Assembly (NCBI GenBank): GCA_963932145.1
Contig: OZ010616.1
Coordinates: forward strand, 50,812,884 to 50,876,883
Source: Acanthosepion lycidas
Taxonomy: Eukaryota; Mollusca; Cephalopoda; Sepiida; Sepiidae
Reading direction: 5' to 3'
DNA length: 64,000 nt
The notes below the pieces were generated by a model. That model did no database searches. It saw only the letters and a list, made by a program, of their open reading frames with translations, and was not told the origin of the DNA. Positions within the stretch are counted from its first letter, which is position 1, and each line of letters begins with the position of its first letter. This document shows positions 28,791 through 41,889 of this stretch, piece after piece. The position numbers were made by a program, and so were the translations under genes.

Positions 28791-31700
28791 ATGTTCTCAC
28801 CATTAGTAATTTGTGCCTTACACTCGAGAATAAGTGACAGCAAGTCTCCTCAATACTCCAGCACTCTTCTTAGTATTCTAGCTGTTTTCAATAATGCCAT
28901 CATCTGGATGGTTCCAACTCATTGAATGTTCCCATCATTAGTAATTTGTGCCTTACACTGGAGATTAAGTGACAGCAAGTCTCCTCAATACTCCAGCACT
29001 CTCCTTAGTATTGTAGCTGTTTTCAATAATGCCATGATCTGGATGGTTCCAACTCATTGAATGTTCCCACCATTAGTAATTTGTGCCTTACACGCGAGAA
29101 TAAGTGACAGCAAGTCTCCACAATACACCAGCACTCTTCTTAGTATTCTAGCTTTTTTCAATAATGCCATCATCTGGATGGTTCCAACTCATTGAATGTT
29201 ACCAGTATTAGTAATTGGTGCCTTACACTGGAGATTGAGTGACAGCAAGTCTCCTCAATACTCCAGCACTCTTCTTAGTATTGTAGCTCTTTTCAATAAT
29301 GCCATCATCTGGATGGTTCCAACTCACAGAATGTTCCCATCATTAGTAATTGGGGCCTTACACTGGAGATAAAGTGATAGCAAGTCTCCTCAAGACTCCA
29401 GCACTCTTCTTAGTATTCTAGCTGTTTTCAATAATGGCATCATCTGGATGGTTCCAACTCATTGAATGTTCCCACCATTAGTAATTGGTGCCTTACACTC
29501 GAGAATATGTGACAGCAAGTCTCCTCAATACTCCAGCACTCTTCTTAGTATTCTAGCCATTTTCAATAACGCCATCATCTCGATAGTTCCAACTCATTTC
29601 AATGTTCCCACCATTAGTAATTGGTGCCTTACACTGGAGATTAAGTGTCAGCAAGTCTCCTCAATACTCCAGCACTCTCCTTAGGATTTTACCTCTTTTC
29701 AATAATGCCATCATCTGGATGGTTCCAACTCATTGAATGTTCCCACCATTAGTAATTAGGGCCTTACACTGGTGATAAAGTGATAGCAAGTCTCCTCAAG
29801 ACTCCAGCACTCATCTTAGTATTCTAGCTGTTTTCAATAATGCCATCATCTGGATGGTCCCAACTCATTGAATGTTCCCACGATTAGTAATTGGTGCCTT
29901 ACACTGGAGATTAAGTGACAGCAATTCTCATTACTCCAGCACCCTACTTAGTATTCTAGCTGTTTTCAATAATGCCATGATCTGGATGGTTCCAACTCAT
30001 TGAATGTTCTCACCATTAGTAATTTGTGCCTTACACTCGAGATTAAGTGACAGCAAGTCTCCTCAATACTCCAGCACTCTCCTTAGTATTGTAGGTCTTT
30101 TCAATAATGCCATCATCTGGATGGTTCCAACTCATTGAATGCTCCCATTATTAGTAATTGGTGCCATACACAGGAGATTAAGTGATAGCAAGTCTCCTCA
30201 ATACTCCAGCACTCTTCTTAGTATTCTAGCTGTTTTCAATAATGCCATCATCTGGATGGTACCAACTCATTGAATGTTCCCACCATTAGTAATTGGTGCC
30301 TTACACTGGAGATTAAGTGACAGCAAGTCTCCCGAATACTCTAACACTCTTCTTAGTATTCTAGCTGTTTTCAATAATGCCATCATCTGGATGGTCCCAA
30401 CTCATTGAATGTTCCCACCATTAGTAATTGGTGCCTTACACTGGAGATTAAGTGATAGCAAGTCTCCTCAATACTCTAGCACTCTTCTTAGTATTCTAGC
30501 TGTTTTCAATAATGCCATCATCTGGATGGTTCCAACTCATTGAATGTTCCCACCATTAGTAATTGGGGCCTTACACTGGAGATAAAGTGATAGCAAGTCT
30601 CCTCAAGACTCCAGCACTCTTCTTAGTATTCTAGCTGTTTTCAATAATGCCATCATCTGGATGGTTCCAACTCATTGAATGTTCCCATCATTAGTAATTG
30701 GTGCCTTACACTGGAGATAAAGTGATAGCAAGTCTCCTCAATACTCCAGCACTCTTCTTAGTATTCTAGCTGTTTTCAATAATGCCATCATCTGGATAGT
30801 TCCAACACATTGAATGTTCCCATCATTAGTAATTGGTGCCTTACACTGGAGATAAAGTGATAGCAAGTCTCCTCAAGACTCCAGCACTCTTCTTAGTATT
30901 CTAGCTTTTTCAATAATGCCATCATCTGGATGGTTCCAACTCATTCAATGTTCCCACCATTAGTAATTGGGGCCTTACACTGGAGATAAAGTGATAGCAA
31001 GTCTCCTCAAGACTCCAGCACTCTTCTTAGTATTCTAGCTTTTTCAATAATGCCATCATCTGGATGGTTCCAACTCATTGAATGTTCCCACCATTAGTAA
31101 TTGGGGCCTTACACTGGGGATAAAGTGATAGCAAGTCTCCTCAAGACTCCAGCACTCTTCTTAGTATTCTAGCTTTTTCAATAATGCCATCATCTGGATG
31201 GTTCCAACTCATTGAATGTTCTCACCATTAGTAATTTGTGCCTTACACTCGAGAATAAGTGACAGCAAGTCTCCTCAATACTCCAGCACTCTTCTTAGTA
31301 TTCTAGCTGTTTTCAATAATGCCATCATCTGGATGGTTCCAACTCATTGAATGTTCCCATCATTAGTAATTTGTGCCTTAAACTGGAGATTAAGTGACAG
31401 CAAGTCTCCTCAATACTCCAGCACTCTCCTTAGTATTGTAGCTGTTTTCAATAATGCCATGATCTGGATGGTTCCAACTCATTGAATGTTCCCACCATTA
31501 GTAATTTGTGCCTTACACGCGAGAATAAGTGACAGCAAGTCTCCACAATACACCAGCACTCTTCTTAGTATTCTAGCTTTTTTCAATAATGCCATCATCT
31601 GGATGGTTCCAACTCATTGAATGTTACCAGTATTAGTAATTGGTGCCTTACACTGGAGATTGAGTGACAGCAAGTCTCCTCAATACTCCAGCACTCTTCT

Positions 31701-34700
31701 TAGTATTGTAGCTCTTTTCAATAATGCCATCATCTGGATGGTTCCAACTCACAGAATGTTCCCATCATTAGTAATTGGGGCCTTACACTGGAGATAAAGT
31801 GATAGCAAGTCTCCTCAAGACTCCAGCACTCTTCTTAGTATTCTAGCTGTTTTCAATAATGGCATCATCTGGATGGTTCCAACTCATTGAATGTTCCCAC
31901 CATTAGTAATTGGTGCCTTACACTCGAGAATATGTGACAGCAAGTCTCCTCAATACTCCAGCACTCTTCTTAGTATTCTAGCCATTTTCAATAACGCCAT
32001 CATCTCGATAGTTCCAACTCATTTCAATGTTCCCACCATTAGTAATTGGTGCCTTACACTGGAGATTAAGTGTCAGCAAGTCTCCTCAATACTCCAGCAC
32101 TCTCCTTAGGATTTTACCTCTTTTCAATAATGCCATCATCTGGATGGTTCCAACTCATTGAATGTTCCCACCATTAGTAATTAGGGCCTTACACTGGTGA
32201 TAAAGTGATAGCAAGTCTCCTCAAGACTCCAGCACTCATCTTAGTATTCTAGCTGTTTTCAATAATGCCATCATCTGGATGGTCCCAACTCATTGAATGT
32301 TCCCACGATTAGTAATTGGTGCCTTACACTGGAGATTAAGTGACAGCAATTCTCATTACTCCAGCACCCTCCTTAGTATTCTAGCTGTTTTCAATAATGC
32401 CATGATCTGGATGGTTCCAACTCATTGAATGTTCTCACCATTAGTAATTTGTGCCGTACACTCGAGATTAAGTGACAGCAAGTCTCCTCAATACTCCAGC
32501 ACTCTCCTTAGTATTGTAGGTCTTTTCAATAATGCCATCATCTGGATGGTTCCAACTCATTGAATGCTCCCATTATTAGTAATTGGTGCCATACACAGGA
32601 GATTAAGTGATAGCAAGTCTCCTCAATACTCCAGCACTCTTCTTAGTATTCTAGCTGTTTTCAATAATGCCATCATCTGGATGGTCCCAACTCATTGAAT
32701 GTTCCCACCATTAGTAATTGGTGCCTTACACTGGAGATTAAGTGACAGCAAGTCTCCCGAATACTCTAACACTCTTCTTAGTATTCTAGCTGTTTTCAAT
32801 AATGCCATCATCTGGATGGTCCCAACTCATTGAATGTTCCCACCATTAGTAATTGGTGCCTTACACTGGAGATTAAGTGATAGCAAGTCTCCTCAATACT
32901 CTAGCACTCTTCTTAGTATTCTAGCTGTTTTCAATAATGCCATCATCTGGATGGTTCCAACTCATTGAATGTTCCCACCATTAGTAATTGGGGCCTTACA
33001 CTGGAGATAAAGTGATAGCAAGTCTCCTCAAGACTCCAGCACTCTTCTTAGTATTCTAGCTGTTTTCAATAATGCCATCATCTGGATGGTTCCAACTCAT
33101 TGAATGTTCCCATCATTAGTAATTGGTGCCTTACACTGGAGATAAAGTGATAGCAAGTCTCCTCAATACTCCAGCACTCTTCTTAGTATTCTAGCTGTTT
33201 TCAATAATGCCATCATCTGGATAGTTCCAACACATTGAATGTTCCCATCATTAGTAATTGGTGCCTTACACTGGAGATAAAGTGATAGCAAGTCTCCTCA
33301 AGACTCCAGCACTCTTCTTAGTATTCTAGCTTTTTCAATAATGCCATCATCTGGATGGTTCCAACTCATTCAATGTTCCCACCATTAGTAATTGGGGCCT
33401 TACACTGGAGATAAAGTGATAGCAAGTCTCCTCAAGACTCCAGCACTCTTCTTAGTATTCTAGCTTTTTCAATAATGCCATCATCTGGATGGTTCCAACT
33501 CATTGAATGTTCCCACCATTAGTAATTGGGGCCTTACACTGGGGATAAAGTGATAGCAAGTCTCCTCAAGACTCCAGCACTCTTCTTAGTATTCTAGCTT
33601 TTTCAATAATGCCATCATCTGGATGGTTCCAACTCATTGAATGTTCTCACCATTAGTAATTTGTGCCTTACACTCGAGAATAAGTGACAGCAAGTCTCCT
33701 CAATACTCCAGCACTCTTCTTAGTATTCTAGCTGTTTTCAATAATGCCATCATCTGGATGGTTCCAACTCATTGAATGTTCCCATCATTAGTAATTTGTG
33801 CCTTACACTGGAGATTAAGTGACAGCAAGTCTCCTCAATACTCCAGCACTCTCCTTAGTATTGTAGCTGTTTTCAATAATGCCATGATCTGGATGGTTCC
33901 AACTCATTGAATGTTCCCACCATTAGTAATTTGTGCCTTACACGCGAGAATAAGTGACAGCAAGTCTCCACAATACACCAGCACTCTTCTTAGTATTCTA
34001 GCTTTTTTCAATAATGCCATCATCTGGATGGTTCCAACTCATTGAATGTTACCAGTATTAGTAATTGGTGCCTTACACTGGAGATTGAGTGACAGCAAGT
34101 CTCCTCAATACTCCAGCACTCTTCTTAGTATTGTAGCTCTTTTCAATAATGCCATCATCTGGATGGTTCCAACTCACAGAATGTTCCCATCATTAGTAAT
34201 TGGGGCCTTACACTGGAGATAAAGTGATAGCAAGTCTCCTCAAGACTCCAGCACTCTTCTTAGTATTCTAGCTGTTTTCAATAATGGCATCATCTGGATG
34301 GTTCCAACTCATTGAATGTTCCCACCATTAGTAATTGGTGCCTTACACTCGAGAATATGTGACAGCAAGTCTCCTCAATACTCCAGCACTCTTCTTAGTA
34401 TTCTAGCCATTTTCAATAACGCCATCATCTCGATAGTTCCAACTCATTTCAATGTTCCCACCATTAGTAATTGGTGCCTTACACTGGAGATTAAGTGTCA
34501 GCAAGTCTCCTCAATACTCCAGCACTCTCCTTAGGATTTTACCTCTTTTCAATAATGCCATCATCTGGATGGTTCCAACTCATTGAATGTTCCCACCATT
34601 AGTAATTAGGGCCTTACACTGGTGATAAAGTGATAGCAAGTCTCCTCAAGACTCCAGCACTCATCTTAGTATTCTAGCTGTTTTCAATAATGCCATCATC

Positions 34701-37700
34701 TGGATGGTCCCAACTCATTGAATGTTCCCACGATTAGTAATTGGTGCCTTACACTGGAGATTAAGTGACAGCAATTCTCATTACTCCAGCACCCTCCTTA
34801 GTATTCTAGCTGTTTTCAATAATGCCATGATCTGGATGGTTCCAACTCATTGAATGTTCTCACCATTAGTAATTTGTGCCTTACACTCGAGATTAAGTGA
34901 CAGCAAGTCTCCTCAATACTCCAGCACTCTCCTTAGTATTGTAGGTCTTTTCAATAATGCCATCATCTGGATGGTTCCAACTCATTGAATGCTCCCATTA
35001 TTAGTAATTGGTGCCATACACAGGAGATTAAGTGATAGCAAGTCTCCTCAATACTCCAGCACTCTTCTTAGTATTCTAGCTGTTTTCAATAATGCCATCA
35101 TCTGGATGGTCCCAACTCATTGAATGTTCCCACCATTAGTAATTGGTGCCTTACACTGGAGATTAAGTGACAGCAAGTCTCCCGAATACTCTAACACTCT
35201 TCTTAGTATTCTAGCTGTTTTCAATAATGCCATCATCTGGATGGTCCCAACTCATTGAATGTTCCCACCATTAGTAATTGGTGCCTTACACTGGAGATTA
35301 AGTGATAGCAAGTCTCCTCAATACTCTAGCACTCTTCTTAGTATTCTAGCTGTTTTCAATAATGCCATCATCTGGATGGTTCCAACTCATTGAATGTTCC
35401 CACCATTTGTAATTGGGGCCTTACACTGGAGATAAAGTGATAGCAAGTCTCCTCAAGACTCCAGCACTCTTCTTAGTATTCTAGCTGTTTTCAATAATGC
35501 CATCATCTGGATGGTTCCAACTCATTGAATGTTCCCATCATTAGTAATTGGTGCCTTACACTGGAGATAAAGTGATAGCAAGTCTCCTCAATACTCCAGC
35601 ACTCTTCTTAGTATTCTAGCTGTTTTCAATAATGCCATCATCTGGATAGTTCCAACACATTGAATGTTCCCATCATTAGTAATTGGTGCCTTACACTGGA
35701 GATAAAGTGATAGCAAGTCTCCTCAAGACTCCAGCACTCTTCTTAGTATTCTAGCTTTTTCAATAATGCCATCATCTGGATGGTTCCAACTCATTCAATG
35801 TTCCCACCATTAGTAATTGGGGCCTTACACTGGAGATAAAGTGATAGCAAGTCTCCTCAAGACTCCAGCACTCTTCTTAGTATTCTAGCTTTTTCAATAA
35901 TGCCATCATCTGGATGGTTCCAACTCATTGAATGTTCCCACCATTAGTAATTGGGGCCTTACACTGGGGATAAAGTGATAGCAAGTCTCCTCAAGACTCC
36001 AGCACTCTTCTTAGTATTCTAGCTTTTTCAATAATGCCATCATCTGGATGGTTCCAACTCATTGAATGTTCTCACCATTAGTAATTTGTGCCTTACACTC
36101 GAGAATAAGTGACAGCAAGTCTCCTCAATACTCCAGCACTCTTCTTAGTATTCTAGCTGTTTTCAATAATGCCATCATCTGGATGGTTCCAACTCATTGA
36201 ATGTTCCCATCATTAGTAATTTGTGCCTTACACTGGAGATTAAGTGACAGCAAGTCTCCTCAATACTCCAGCACTCTCCTTAGTATTGTAGCTGTTTTCA
36301 ATAATGCCATGATCTGGATGGTTCCAACTCATTGAATGTTCCCACCATTAGTAATTTGTGCCTTACACGCGAGAATAAGTGACAGCAAGTCTCCACAATA
36401 CACCAGCACTCTTCTTAGTATTCTAGCTTTTTTCAATAATGCCATCATCTGGATGGTTCCAACTCATTGAATGTTACCAGTATTAGTAATTGGTGCCTTA
36501 CACTGGAGATTGAGTGACAGCAAGTCTCCTCAATACTCCAGCACTCTTCTTAGTATTGTAGCTCTTTTCAATAATGCCATCATCTGGATGGTTCCAACTC
36601 ACAGAATGTTCCCATCATTAGTAATTGGGGCCTTACACTGGAGATAAAGTGATAGCAAGTCTCCTCAAGACTCCAGCACTCTTCTTAGTATTCTAGCTGT
36701 TTTCAATAATGGCATCATCTGGATGGTTCCAACTCATTGAATGTTCCCACCATTAGTAATTGGTGCCTTACACTCGAGAATATGTGACAGCAAGTCTCCT
36801 CAATACTCCAGCACTCTTCTTAGTATTCTAGCCATTTTCAATAACGCCATCATCTCGATAGTTCCAACTCATTTCAATGGTCCCACCATTAGTAATTGGT
36901 GCCTTACACTGGAGATTAAGTGTCAGCAAGTCTCCTCAATACTCCAGCACTCTCCTTAGGATTTTACCTCTTTTCAATAATGCCATCATCTGGATGGTTC
37001 CAACTCATTGAATGTTCCCACCATTAGTAATTAGGGCCTTACACTGGTGATAAAGTGATAGCAAGTCTCCTCAAGACTCCAGCACTCATCTTAGTATTCT
37101 AGCTGTTTTCAATAATGCCATCATCTGGATGGTCCCAACTCATTGAATGTTCCCACGATTAGTAATTGGTGCCTTACACTGGAGATTAAGTGACAGCAAT
37201 TCTCATTACTCCAGCACCCTCCTTAGTATTCTAGCTGTTTTCAATAATGCCATGATCTGGATGGTTCCAACTCATTGAATGTTCTCACCATTAGTAATTT
37301 GTGCCTTACACTCGAGATTAAGTGACAGCAAGTCTCCTCAATACTCCAGCACTCTCCTTAGTATTGTAGGTCTTTTCAATAATGCCATCATCTGGATGGT
37401 TCCAACTCATTGAATGCTCCCATTATTAGTAATTGGTGCCATACACAGGAGATTAAGTGATAGCAAGTCTCCTCAATACTCCAGCACTCTTCTTAGTATT
37501 CTAGCTGTTTTCAATAATGCCATCATCTGGATGGTCCCAACTCATTGAATGTTCCCACCATTAGTAATTGGTGCCTTACACTGGAGATTAAGTGACAGCA
37601 AGTCTCCCGAATACTCTAACACTCTTCTTAGTATTCTAGCTGTTTTCAATAATGCCATCATCTGGATGGTCCCAACTCATTGAATGTTCCCACCATTAGT

Positions 37701-38490
37701 AATTGGTGCCTTACACTGGAGATTAAGTGATAGCAAGTCTCCTCAATACTCTAGCACTCTTCTTAGTATTCTAGCTGTTTTCAATAATGCCATCATCTGG
37801 ATGGTTCCAACTCATTGAATGTTCCCACCATTAGTAATTGGGGCCTTACACTGGAGATAAAGTGATAGCAAGTCTCCTCAAGACTCCAGCACTCTTCTTA
37901 GTATTCTAGCTGTTTTCAATAATGCCATCATCTGGATGGTTCCAACTCATTGAATGTTCCCATCATTAGTAATTGGTGCCTTACACTGGAGATAAAGTGA
38001 TAGCAAGTCTCCTCAATACTCCAGCACTCTTCTTAGTATTCTAGCTGTTTTCAATAATGCCATCATCTGGATAGTTCCAACACATTGAATGTTCCCATCA
38101 TTAGTAATTGGTGCCTTACACTGGAGATAAAGTGATAGCAAGTCTCCTCAAGACTCCAGCACTCTTCTTAGTATTCTAGCTTTTTCAATAATGCCATCAT
38201 CTGGATGGTTCCAACTCATTCAATGTTCCCACCATTAGTAATTGGGGCCTTACACTGGAGATAAAGTGATAGCAAGTCTCCTCAAGACTCCAGCACTCTT
38301 CTTAGTATTCTAGCTTTTTCAATAATGCCATCATCTGGATGGTTCCAACTCATTGAATGTTCCCACCATTAGTAATTGGGGCCTTACACTGGGGATAAAG
38401 TGATAGCAAGTCTCCTCAAGACTCCAGCACTCTTCTTAGTATTCTAGCTTTTTCAATAATGCCATCATCTGGATGGTTCCAACTCATTGA
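28791..38490. repeat. 18-monomer higher-order repeat (2425 bp), four tandem copies
   Basis: Copies are 28791-31215, 31216-33640, 33641-36065 and 36066-38490. The unit is 18 monomers less 5 bp: three consecutive monomers lack one T (AGCTTTTTCAATA), one monomer lacks 3 bp (TCTCATTACTCC), and one gains 1 bp (CATTTCAATG). Every one of these indels recurs at 2425-bp spacing. Differences between copies are few: near 29946 and 30260 in copy 1, near 31381 and 32455 in copy 2, near 35407 in copy 3, near 36880 in copy 4. Short open frames recur at 29466, 31891, 34316 and 36741 only because the satellite is repeated. I do not regard them as genes. Confidence 0.96.
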
Positions 38491-39062
38491 ATGTTCCCAC
38501 CATTAGTAATTGGGGCCTTACACTGGAGATAAAGTGATAGCAAGTCTCCTCAAGACTCCAGCACTCTTCTTAGTATTCTAGCTTTTTCAATAATGCCATA
38601 ATCTGGATGGTTCCAACTCATTGGATGTTCCCACCATTAGTAATTGGTGCCTTACACTGGAGATAAAGTTATAGCAAGTCTCCTCAAGACTCCAGCACTC
38701 TTCTTAGTATTCTAGCTGTTTTCAATAATGCCATCATCTGGATGGTCCCAACTCATTGAATGTTCCCACCATTAGTAATTGGTGCCTTACACTGGAGATA
38801 AAGTGATAGCAAGTCTCCTCAATACTTCAGCACTCTTCTTAGTATTGTAGCTGTTTTCAATAATGCCATCATCTGGATCGTTCCAACTCATTGAATGTTC
38901 CCACCATTAGTAATTGGTGCCTTACACTGGAGATAAAGTGATAGCAAGTCTCCTCAATACTTCAGCACTCTTCTTAGTATTGTAGCTGTTTTCAATAATG
39001 CCATCATCTGGATGGTTCCAACTCATTGAATATTCAAACAGTATACCGGAGATTAAGTGACA
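38491..39062. repeat. Right edge of satellite 1
   Basis: About four monomers follow the last 2425-bp unit, again with one T-deleted spacer (38581), and two adjacent monomers share the AATACTTCAGC and GTATTGTAGCTG variants. The final monomer begins at 38989, keeps its first 46 bases or so, then loses the central part and resumes with CCGGAGATTAAGTGACA near 39045 before the array stops. The edge monomers are not strongly degenerate, so the boundary looks abrupt rather than worn. Confidence 0.85.
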
Positions 39063-39070
39063 CCACATCC

Positions 39071-39099
39071 TGTCTTCCTCATTCCAAATGAGGAAGACA
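39071..39099. repeat. Perfect 13-bp inverted repeat at the satellite boundary
   Basis: TGTCTTCCTCATT (39071-39083), a three-base loop CCA, then its exact reverse complement (39087-39099). It begins nine bases after the last satellite-like sequence. It could be a hairpin-prone junction, the remnant of a small palindromic element or part of a terminator-like stem; no U-run follows, so a terminator is not supported. Confidence 0.9.
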
Positions 39100-40106
39100 C
39101 ACTGCAACAATACCAATTACTACTACTACTACTAGTTTTTACCAAATTTTATTTTCATCCAAGCTGGACAGGTAATATACACATAAATCTCTAGAGATCC
39201 TTCTCGCAGGTAATGCCTCTGAATTACACCAAACGGAGGTAGAATCAGCATGCATATTTTGTCGCCTGTGGCATTATTTTTAGAGAACAAATGTTTTTGG
39301 TGCCCCATGATTAATAAAATTGGAGAGTCTTTCTTTTATCTCATTTAAACAAATATACCTAGTCAAATTCAGTACGAGAAAATATATTTTCCATTAAAAG
39401 TTTTAGATTAAATTAAATTTCTTTCCATGTATTTTTAACATTAAAATGATTTTATAAGCGGTACATTTGAACATTTTTGTTTTAATCTTGTAGTGTGTAA
39501 TGTCAAATTAAACTCGTTGTTTAATGTTATTTTTAATTTTTGTTCTTCATGCATCGAGATTTCTAGAAACCATAAAAGACATCTCATGTTATTTTAATTA
39601 CTTTTTGTTCGTCATTAAATAATAAAAAAATAAAAATTAAAGAAAAATCCTACTAAGAAGAATGTAGTTGGTAGTTAAGTCAGGATAATTTTGGTTTGGT
39701 ACACTACGGTAGGTGTTGATTGTAAAAAGATTCTATATAGCAGTAAAAACAATGAATTGTCAGCACGTTATACGATACACACAAGCCGAAACGAGTAAAT
39801 GTTGCGATCACTATCATCGTCTTCCTTCATCATCATCATCATCATCATCATCATCTGGAAATGTTATTTTTTTAAATATCTAATATTAATTTAAATTTAA
39901 TTTATAATAATTTTTTAGTTTATAAGATGAAAGACGATACATTTTTTTTTTACATTGAGAGTGCGCACGCACGTGACAGCACGTGTCTTTTTAAGAAGTG
40001 CATTGAAACCAAGAAAGTGTGCAACAAGGAAGCAAAAGAGAGAATCGGAAGAAAGAAAGGTAGAAAGCAAATAATAAATAATCGAAACACACAGAGAGAG
40101 CAGTGG
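39100..40106. other. AT-rich noncoding DNA with two short microsatellites
   Basis: A (TAC)n tract lies at 39118-39134 and an (ATC)n tract at about 39826-39855. The remainder is AT-rich with no open frame or element that I recognise. Confidence 0.7.

Positions 40107-40172
<66 letters not shown>
40107..40172. repeat. (GATA)n microsatellite
   Basis: About sixteen uninterrupted GATA units, immediately followed by the GA-rich minisatellite. Confidence 0.97.
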
Positions 40173-40471
40173 AGGGAAAATTGAAAAATGAGTGGAGGAC
40201 TGAAAAAGAATGAAGAGAGAGAGAGAGAGGTAGAGAGAGAGACAGTGGAGGACGAGAAGAGAGAGAAGCGTTGAGAGATAGAAGAGACTGAAAATTGAAA
40301 AAGTGAGGGATTGAAAAAGAATAGAGAGAGAAGGGTGAGGTGGGGGAGTTAGACAGATAGAAGAGAGTGAAAAAATTGAAAACGGAACGAAAAGAGAGAG
40401 AGAGAGAGAGAGAGAGATGAGAAAGAAGAGAGTGAAAACTGAAAAAATGTGACGGACTGAAAAAGAATGGA

Positions 40472-40510
<39 letters not shown>

Positions 40511-40562
40511 GAAAGAAGAGAGTGAAAACTGAAAAAAATGTGACGGACTGAAAAAGAATGGA

Positions 40563-40628
<66 letters not shown>
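40173..40628. repeat. GA-rich minisatellite with embedded (GA)n tracts
   Basis: A unit containing GAAAACTGAAAAA, then GGACTGAAAAAGAATGG, then a (GA)n run is repeated. The last two units (about 40417-40505 and 40506-40600) are nearly identical over about 90 bp. Earlier, more divergent relatives start near 40180, 40285 and 40360. The (GA)n runs grow along the array: about 26 bp at 40391, 35 bp at 40472 and 66 bp at 40563. The long minus-strand frame rich in Ser-Leu across this stretch is a by-product of the (GA)n tracts. Confidence 0.85.
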
Positions 40629-40632
<4 letters not shown>

Positions 40633-40639
40633 ATTCATC

Positions 40640-41820
40640 ATAATTATTAACTAGTCCTTACGCTTGCCATAAAAGTGGATGTGACACATACATCCATTCT
40701 TTGAGTAATTCTAAATTTTTAGATTCTGTTTTGCAGTTTTGAGCCGATAATTTTCTGGATAACTAAATCCAGGCTTTGGTAAAATTTCCGTACGTTTCTC
40801 AACTTACCGATTATTCCATTTCGACATTGTTCAACTTTGAGTAGTAGAATTCCTATAGATCTCTTTTAATGTTACCAGTATTATATAACTACAGAACTTG
40901 CATTGCCAACAAAATTTAATTTATTGTTTGTAGTACTACGGCTACTACTGCTGATACATACACTACACTACTACACACATATCTACTAATCTACATACCA
41001 CTTCAATTGTGTCCATAAGAAAACTGACTACAGAAATAAAGAAACGAAACTCTGGTCATCTTTTAAAATGTTTCTATATCTGAAATCATCATCACCATTG
41101 TCATCATCAAGATCACAATTATCATCAATCGTAATTAAAGCGATTTTCATCGTATTTATATTCTCATCTATAGACATGTTTCCACTCCTCTTTTTATCTT
41201 TGCATCTCTCTCGTCATTATTATCATCATATCTCTTGGTAGATATAGTATCGCCACTGCCACTTTCTTTTTACTAATCCAAAATTATCACCATAACCAAA
41301 GTAAAAAGCTATCTTAACTCTCACTCACCCAGTCGCATCATTCAACCACTCAGCTACTCACTCGCTCTTTTCTTTTCTTAACACTCCCACCGAACCCCTA
41401 GTTTTAAAATGCTTCGCTTCTCTCCCCCTCTCTCTCTTTATGTCTACTTTTTCAAGTCTGCGTTTAAGATTGTTACTTCTTCTTTCCAACTGACCTACTC
41501 ACTATATATTTCTGTTCCTCTCCACATAATCATAAGTTCGTTTGAAACGCACGCACAAACCTCCCGATCCATGGAACATTACAGTTTTCGTTTAGTTTTC
41601 CCTAGTTTCGCCTGATTCTTGTAGAATATGTTACAGACCTTCTTCTGTAAGAGACTAAGACACAACAATGATACGCATACGTACTGACAGAAACATTTGC
41701 GAATGCATGCACTCGCGCACTTGAAGCCAGTCTTCCAATTTAGAACCCACTTTGGATACCATCACCTGTTTTAAAACCTTAACCGCAACAGATAGTATAA
41801 AAAAAAGGATAAAATAATAT
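40640..41820. other. AT-rich noncoding DNA
   Basis: Interrupted ATC-rich stretch at about 41085-41130 and TAC-rich stretch at 40930-40985. No gene or element recognised. Confidence 0.6.
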
Positions 41821-41829
41821 ATATATATA

Positions 41830-41876
<47 letters not shown>

Positions 41877-41877
41877 G
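41821..41877. repeat. (AT)n and (AAAG)n compound microsatellite
   Basis: A short ATATAT run is followed by about eleven AAAG units, ending near 41877. Confidence 0.95.
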
Positions 41878-41889
41878 AAAAAGAAAGAC

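Larger units (their letters stand above)
1..39062. repeat. Satellite 1: 135-bp tandem repeat array, 289 complete monomers plus a partial
   Basis: The phrase TTTTCAATAATGCC recurs at 1, 136, 271, 406 and so on through 38989. Between 1 and 28750 there are 213 monomers and a net length change of only -6 bp, explained by about ten small indels (for example near 4051, 5351, 9586, 10886, 13444, 13853, 20416, 20830, 24390 and 28716). Between 28750 and 38450 there are 72 more. The last, partial monomer is rearranged after 39034, and its tail ends near 39062. Monomers fall into recurring variant classes, for example those with CTCGAGAATAAG, those with GCATTACAATTGAG and those with GATAAAGTGATAGC. The array is open on the left, so its true size is unknown. 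I see no gene, promoter or inserted element inside it. A centromeric or heterochromatic role is possible but only inferred from length and higher-order structure. Confidence 0.98.

Noticed and set aside
29466-36959. Four identical 72-codon open frames 2425 bp apart
   Set aside because: They repeat only because the satellite unit repeats. Length is short, no start context or domain, and the same frame is closed in most monomers.
1-39062. CRISPR-like array
   Set aside because: The 135-bp units are contiguous with no unique spacers, and the DNA is clearly eukaryotic.
1-39062. CENP-B box in the satellite monomer
   Set aside because: No match to the TTCG and CGGG core was seen in the monomer on either strand; CATTGAATG is only a short palindrome.
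39991-40641. 216-codon minus-strand frame rich in Ser-Leu
   Set aside because: It is the translation of (GA)n and (GATA)n tracts.
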